Source: Rhabditophanes sp. KR3021
Lineage: Eukaryota > Nematoda > Chromadorea > Rhabditida > Alloionematidae
DNA length: 64,000 nt
Direction of reading: 5' to 3'
NCBI GenBank assembly: GCA_963281155.1
Contig: CAUJLY010000001.1
Coordinates: forward strand, 5,766,001-5,830,000
The notes under the pieces were generated by a model. The model was not told the DNA's origin. It ran no database searches and was given only the letters and a program-made list of their open reading frames with translations. Position numbers and translations under genes: made by a program. This document shows positions 58,851 through 64,000 of the stretch, piece after piece (the stretch's first letter is position 1; each line of letters starts with the position of its first letter).

Positions 58851-61082
58851 TCATTTAAGGTTGATTATGCCGAAGTCTGTTTTACCTCCGGTTTTTCCTA
58901 AAAGTTTAATACTCCCAATTTCCATATCATGCCCTAAAGCTTTGCACATATCGTAAATAGTCAATGCAGTTATTGAAGCTCCTGCTAAAGCCTCCATTTC
59001 TACGCCTGTATTTGATGTTGTTTTTACTCGTGATAGAATTAGAATATGAGTATCTTTCTTGATAATATCAATTTTAACATGATTAATTGGAATATTATGG
59101 CACAAAGGAATCAGATTTGATGTTTGTTTGACGGCATTTATTCCAGCAATTTTAGCAATGCTTTCGACATCTCCCTTTTTTAGTGAATTTTCAAGTACTG
59201 CAGTCATTATTTTTGGCGAGACATGAATTATTGCTGGTTAAGAAAGATATTAATTTTTAGATTAAATTAAAAGTAATATGTAGATTATATTAAGTTAGTG
59301 TTTTAGAATAAACGGTATTTCAATTTTTTCGAAAGTGTAATATTAAATTTATGGTCTTTATTAGCCAAGTATTCATTTTTGCCGTCTCACCCAAATGAAT
59401 CCCGTAATTAATCTTGTATATTTTAATATTTAGTTTTGTACTCATTTTCTCGTTATTTAGATTCTCATTCTAGGTTTGCCTGAACAAGTTTGAAAATAAA
59501 GCACACAAACAATAACTGTTGGATCGAAGGATGAGCCAAAAAGGTATGGGGAATATTGTTACGTGAAAACTACCAGTATCATCAAAGATCGCTCCAAATC
59601 TGGAATGTATTTTTTCTCACAAGTTTAAGTGTAGGTAACAAACAGTGATCGCGGTAATTCTACTATCCGTGAAATCTATCTACTCAATTTTGTTAATGTC
59701 TTCGAATTAGTCAAGATCTTTAGCTGAAATTCTATTTGAACTCAATCTTACTGCTTAATATTTTTTAAACTGCTTTTTCATCCATTTTAAAATTATTACT
59801 CCTTATAAAAATGTTTTGGTAAATTTTAATATTTTATATAAGTTACCTTGGGCAAGAGCTATTCTCGTAGAAGATTCTTTGGACGAAGTATCAACCATGG
59901 ATATTTTACCACTTGTATCAACATGACTTAATTTAGTAGAATATGATCTAGCTACAAATTTTATTTAAATAATGTGAAATAAGGAATTACCCACCAATTA
60001 ATATCATAGGTCTATTTTTCATCAACTTGAGATTTTCCATTCCTGCATGTTTAAATTTCTTGGCATTGACAGCATTTGAAATAGTTTCCTTAATCTGATC
60101 GTCACTGCTATTGTTCCTTAACATGTCTTTCAAAGAAACTTCAGCATTATCATGAAGACAAACTTTTAGATGACCGTTAGCAGTTAATCGCATACGATTA
60201 CAAGTTCCGCAAAAGTTATCCGTCATAGACGAAATAAATCCAAAAGAACCAGTCCAACCTTGTATTTTATAACCTTTACTTGTATCATTAGGTGAATCAT
60301 TAATTTTAATAATATTATGAGGTGCTATTTCTCCATCAATTTTGGCCAATAATTCCTTATATGAAACCATCTTTTTGCTATTAAAATTGTTACCTCCGAA
60401 CGGCATCCATTCAATAAATCTGACATCTAAATTCTTATCTCTTGTCATTCTAACAAAATCTACAACTTCATTATCATTAATACCTCTCATCACAACATTA
60501 TTTATCTTAACAGTTTTAAACAGAGATCTGGAAAACTCGATGTTCTTGATAACTTTCTCAAAACCATTCCTTCTACTTAAAATGGCATATTTGTTAGGAT
60601 CAAGTGTATCCAAACTGATGTTGACATGAGTTAACCCAGCTTTGACTAAATCTTCGGCATATCTATTAAAAACAATTCCATTAGTTGTTATTCCAATAGA
60701 TTCAATACCACCAACACTATTAATATCTTTGACTAGTTGAACCAAATCCTTTCTAAGTGTAGGTTCACCTCCTGTAAGACGAATCTTATTAACACCCTCT
60801 TCTCTAAATAACGTCACAAGTTTGATTATCTCATCATTAGTGAGTATATCATTTTTCGGGCTTAGTGGAACTCCTTCCTCTGGCATACAATAAGTACCTA
60901 TAAATGTCATTATATTCATTTATAACACACTTACATCTCAAATTACATTTTTCAGTCAATGATATACGCAAATAATTATGGTGTCTGCCAAATGAGTCAA
61001 CTAAAGTAGAGGACCGTCTAGTAAATATTCTTGCCAGCATTACGAATAATTTTGATCGATAAAACATTGGATTATAAATCAT
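58851..61082 (-). CDS. MOCS1: MOCS1, molybdenum cofactor step 1 (MoaA and MoaC parts)
   Basis: Exons 61082-60935, 60897-59995, 59951-59847 and 59233-58851 encode a 512-residue fusion. A mitochondrial-type N-terminus precedes the radical SAM part: [21 protein letters not shown] (C-x3-C-x2-C, cut by intron 1), TGGEPTLR, and the second cluster site [20 protein letters not shown]. The MoaC part has [44 protein letters not shown] and KTGGKTDF. Together they convert GTP to cyclic pyranopterin monophosphate. If intron 2 is not spliced, translation ends after ...MILIGG at 59987, giving a MOCS1A with the Gly-Gly end; splicing at G|GTGGGT removes it and fuses to MOCS1B. Confidence 0.96.
59987..59995 (-). 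promoter_or_regulatory. Splice donor overlapping Gly-Gly-stop of MOCS1A
   Basis: On the minus strand the sequence reads ATT GGT GGG TAA. Read through, it gives Ile-Gly-Gly-stop. Cut as ATTG|GTGGGTAA, it is a 5' splice site whose exon joins in frame to GCT AGA at 59951. One nine-base site thus decides between MOCS1A and the fusion protein. Confidence 0.75.
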
Positions 61083-62174
61083 TTATCATCTACTTGTATA
61101 AATATTTAAAGGTCACCCGAATAAACAAAAGTGTAATAAACTTTTATGTGTATGTGATAATGATTGTGAAAAATAGTTGTTTATAAACAGATTTCTTTAA
61201 ATACATGCTTCAAATTGTTTCATGTAGGATATAAATAAAAACACTGTCACTCTTCGATTTTTGGGCCAAAAACATTTATTCTAAACAATTGTAGCATACA
61301 ATATATCGCAATTTGATATCGTTTTGATATGTAAGTATAATATAAAAAGCTTTTGCCGCACGATCAGAAGATCTCCTGATAATTAACATAAAAATTTCCT
61401 TATAGTTAAACCGTAATTTCCGTAGATTAGTATCTTAGTCCGTAATATTTTTTCGTGAGATATTTAAACGCCTCCCATGCCTAGTAGAAAAGAGATATTG
61501 AAGACCTGTTTGATGATTTAGGTATAAAAACCGTGGCTTTCAAACTGCATTAACTGAATTTTTATAAAGTATATATTGCTCCAGGAATGAGTCTTAAACT
61601 GTATTTCTAAAACAACTGTTGCCTCAGTTTGTAGAACTGGAAAAATTGGGTCTAATGACATGTTTATAAAATCAAGGGCTTAAAGGGTTCGCTCGTTATA
61701 ATGACTAATAAGGGAATATCACAAATGGTAAAAAAATATTCTTTTGTAAAATGTTTACAAGTGTCAAAATAAGTTTACATTAATCAACGCTCTTTTGTGG
61801 AAAGTTAAAACTTCATTTAGTTAGAGATAGGCCGCCTGCAAGGTAATAATAAAGAAAAGAAGTTTCGGAAAGGTGTATTCCTAATCTGGTTGTTTATAAA
61901 GAACAAAACATGCAGCAATAAATGAACCGTTTTAAATCAAATTTGATGCTTTTATATTATTTTAAAGTACCGATTTTTTAGTAAACAATTAAAATGGCTA
62001 TTTTAGTTTGGTAAATTGAAAATATGTAATGTTTATAGGAATTTAACAAGATTGTAACAATTTTTAACCAAGAATTCAGGCATGCTCTCAAGTTCGGTTA
62101 AATATTAAGAATAACACAAAAATACTTTGATTTATTTTGTAATTAAAAGTTCCATAAAATTACGTCAAAATTAC
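61083..62174. other. Spacer between GluRS and MOCS1
   Basis: About 1.1 kb of AT-rich sequence between two genes on the same strand. No open frame, repeat or structured RNA that I can support. No WHEP or prolyl-tRNA synthetase coding sequence is present downstream of the GluRS stop. Confidence 0.6.
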
Positions 62175-64000
62175 TTAATTTTTGGCCGATCCTCTTCCTG
62201 GAATAGCAATCAGCTTGACACTGTTATCATTTCTATTGTAATCTTCATCGCAAATAAAGAAGTTTTTTCTTTGGATTTGGACAATATCTCCTTTCTTCAT
62301 GTTTTGGAAGGAATGCTCTCCCATCATTTCAACAACATGGTGGCTGTCTTTGTTGATAAATTGTTTCCAATCATCTTCTTTCGACAAAATATCCTTAGAA
62401 ATGATGTAGTCGTAGAATGAGCAGGACAAAGTTACAGTCTTTTCATTTGAAGACATAGCCAACCAGGTTACTTTCAATGTGTTTTTGAAATCGGTGTTAT
62501 CAACATCAAAGCTACACTCCATACATTGGACAGTGTCTCCTTTTTTGACAATCTTGGTGATATTCATGTTGCCCCAATGCATGAAAGTAACAATGTCTCC
62601 TTCCTTCATCAACTTAGCATCCTCCTGCTCGACATAAATTTGCTTGCTTGCAACAACAACCTTCTTTCCAAGATCCGGATTCTTTGGGTGTAAGTCGACA
62701 TCCTTGTTGGTTTCATTACTACAGTTTGTAACACTAACAACAACCAATCCGTCCTTTGTTAATCCAGTGTATCTTGGAGAAACAGGGTCAATTACTCTTT
62801 CATTGAAAGCCCAGATTTTAGTCCAATCCATTGTGACAACTGATCTAGACCCACCTTGAGCAATAATGAAAGTTTTAAGGGCTTCAACGGTCAAACCTCT
62901 TCTCATGACTCCTCTGACAGTAGGTAGTCTAGGGTCATTCCACCCACACACGATACCTTCATCAACGATACATGTAAGCTTTCTCTTAGACATCAGAGTA
63001 TGGGTCATGTTGAGGCGAGCATAAGACCAAATGTATGGCTTTCTAATTCCCAAAGCTTCACAGATGAAATAATACTGGTCATCACGAGCTTCGTACTCTG
63101 TCGTCCTTAAGGCATGGGTGACTCCTTCAAGAGAATCGACTACTGGACAGGTGAAGTCATAGGTAGGATAGACTTTATATTTGTCACCAGTCTTAATGTG
63201 AGTTTCGGGTTTGCAGCGATAAATAGTTGGGTCTCTTAAAGCACCATTGTTTGACTTCATATCAATCTTAATGCGAACACAATTCTTGACCCCAACATCA
63301 GATCCTTTTTTCATTTCTTCCCAAAGAGCCAAATTCTTGGCCACGGAATTGTTTCTGTTTGCTGATTCCTGCCGAGCTTCACGTTCATTTCTCATAGTTT
63401 CAGAATCTGTGTCATCAACAAATGCCTTTCCTTCTCTCAAGCATTTTTCACACAACTCACTTAACAAATCAAAATGGTCGGAGGAGTGAGTCCATCTATC
63501 TGGAACGATGTTTAAAGTCTTCAAGTCCTCCTTGATAATCTCTTCAAAGTGAGCATTCTCTTTGGCTGGATTAGTATCATCAAATCTCATGATAAGTTGT
63601 CCTTCGAAAGTTTGTTGATAGTACTGGTTCAACAAAGCAGCTTTGGCGTGTCCAATGTGGAGGTATCCTGAAGCCTCCGGTGGAAAGCGAACAACGACTT
63701 TACCTTTTTCGGCACCCGGAAGTTCAATGAATTTTCCTTCGTCCTTCATTTTTTCCTTTGGTTTAAGTTGCATTTTTTCAGCTTTGGCAGGATCAACTAA
63801 CCCAACAAAGTGGTGGACGCTAGCATAAGTTGGTTCGGCTAGGATTTTGTTGAACAAATTGGCGAAATGAACTTCTTCCTTCAATTGGGGATTGTTGAGG
63901 ATGTGTGTGAACAAGGCAAAATCAGCCAAAGTAGTTTTCTTGGCAACGACGGAAAATGAGGGACTATTTTTCAATAATTCAGCAGAAACTTCTGGAATGG
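62175..64000 (-). CDS. EARS1 (ears-1): Glutamyl-tRNA synthetase, cytosolic, stand-alone (5' end cut by window)
   Basis: One open exon of at least 608 codons reaching the right edge. The left part of the protein shown is a GST-like N-domain (KKTTLADFALFTHIL). Then come the class I signature (GYLHIGHAKAALLNQYY), MRFDDTNPAKENAHFEEIIK, and LMSKRKL as the KMSKS loop, followed by the beta-barrel anticodon-binding region (VTFMHWGNMNITKI). The protein ends IPGRGSAKN with a stop, so no WHEP linker or ProRS is attached. It charges tRNA-Glu in the cytosol. In most animals this enzyme is fused as EPRS; C. elegans has separate enzymes, which fits a nematode. Confidence 0.96.
   Translation of the reverse strand, partial: IPEVSAELLKNSPSFSVVAKKTTLADFALFTHILNNPQLKEEVHFANLFNKILAEPTYASVHHFVGLVDPAKAEKMQLKPKEKMKDEGKFIELPGAEKGKVVVRFPPEASGYLHIGHAKAALLNQYYQQTFEGQLIMRFDDTNPAKENAHFEEIIKEDLKTLNIVPDRWTHSSDHFDLLSELCEKCLREGKAFVDDTDSETMRNEREARQESANRNNSVAKNLALWEEMKKGSDVGVKNCVRIKIDMKSNNGALRDPTIYRCKPETHIKTGDKYKVYPTYDFTCPVVDSLEGVTHALRTTEYEARDDQYYFICEALGIRKPYIWSYARLNMTHTLMSKRKLTCIVDEGIVCGWNDPRLPTVRGVMRRGLTVEALKTFIIAQGGSRSVVTMDWTKIWAFNERVIDPVSPRYTGLTKDGLVVVSVTNCSNETNKDVDLHPKNPDLGKKVVVASKQIYVEQEDAKLMKEGDIVTFMHWGNMNITKIVKKGDTVQCMECSFDVDNTDFKNTLKVTWLAMSSNEKTVTLSCSFYDYIISKDILSKEDDWKQFINKDSHHVVEMMGEHSFQNMKKGDIVQIQRKNFFICDEDYNRNDNSVKLIAIPGRGSAKN

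Noticed and set aside
1..64000. tRNA, rRNA, CRISPR arrays and riboswitches
   Set aside because: No cloverleaf with T-loop consensus, no ribosomal RNA blocks and no regular spacer-repeat arrays were seen in either strand by eye.

Overview
The window is AT-rich animal nuclear DNA with very compact introns (many are 41-50 bp, GT-AG). A nematode is the best fit. The ryanodine receptor starts with a short exon of the UNC-68 type. Glutamyl-tRNA synthetase stands alone, not fused to prolyl-tRNA synthetase as in most animals. A DUF229 phosphatase-like gene and small secreted Cys-rich proteins are present, and several start codons sit just after a 3' splice site, as expected for spliced-leader trans-splicing. 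The species cannot be named from sequence alone.

Layout. 1-18946 (-): the 5' part of a ryanodine receptor gene, 17 exons, about 2,805 codons, running off the left edge. Five of its introns carry intact or decayed copies of a zinc-finger/GIY-YIG gene family, all on the + strand; the copy at 11057-12571 is an intact 504-codon frame. 19000-25200: gene-poor, with two decayed-looking secreted Cys-rich genes. 25214-27243 (+): DUF229 protein with a 13-nt microexon. 28109-29788 (+) and 30862-32773 (-): two convergent SLC17-type transporters, the second with reading-frame problems. 33350-37208 (+): a 1,173-residue secreted repeat protein. 38068-40700 (-): WDR20. 41269-43034 (+): RAMAC-like protein then SAE1, perhaps an operon. 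43247-44828 (-): PGAP3. 45222-45869 (+): small secreted Cys protein. 45971-47628 (-): seipin. 47870-49450: decayed open frames. 51675-54071 (-): ribonucleotide reductase large subunit. 54747-56132 (-): unrecognised multi-pass membrane protein. 58851-61082 (-): MOCS1. 62175-64000 (-): glutamyl-tRNA synthetase, cut by the right edge.

Most recognised genes are housekeeping genes with no shared pathway. The outstanding feature is the GIY-YIG family. Seven loci (five in ryanodine receptor introns, one in a WDR20 intron, one in the PGAP3 intron) all lie inside introns, and all run antisense to the host gene. The intact member has the order zinc finger, GIY-YIG, zinc finger, GIY-YIG. This looks like a mobile or repeatedly duplicated nuclease gene that survives in introns. 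A second notable point is MOCS1, where the Gly-Gly-stop end of the MOCS1A reading frame overlaps the splice donor that would create the MOCS1A-MOCS1B fusion.

Exon limits were derived by hand from splice consensus, reading-frame continuity and family similarity. No alignment or database search was run.
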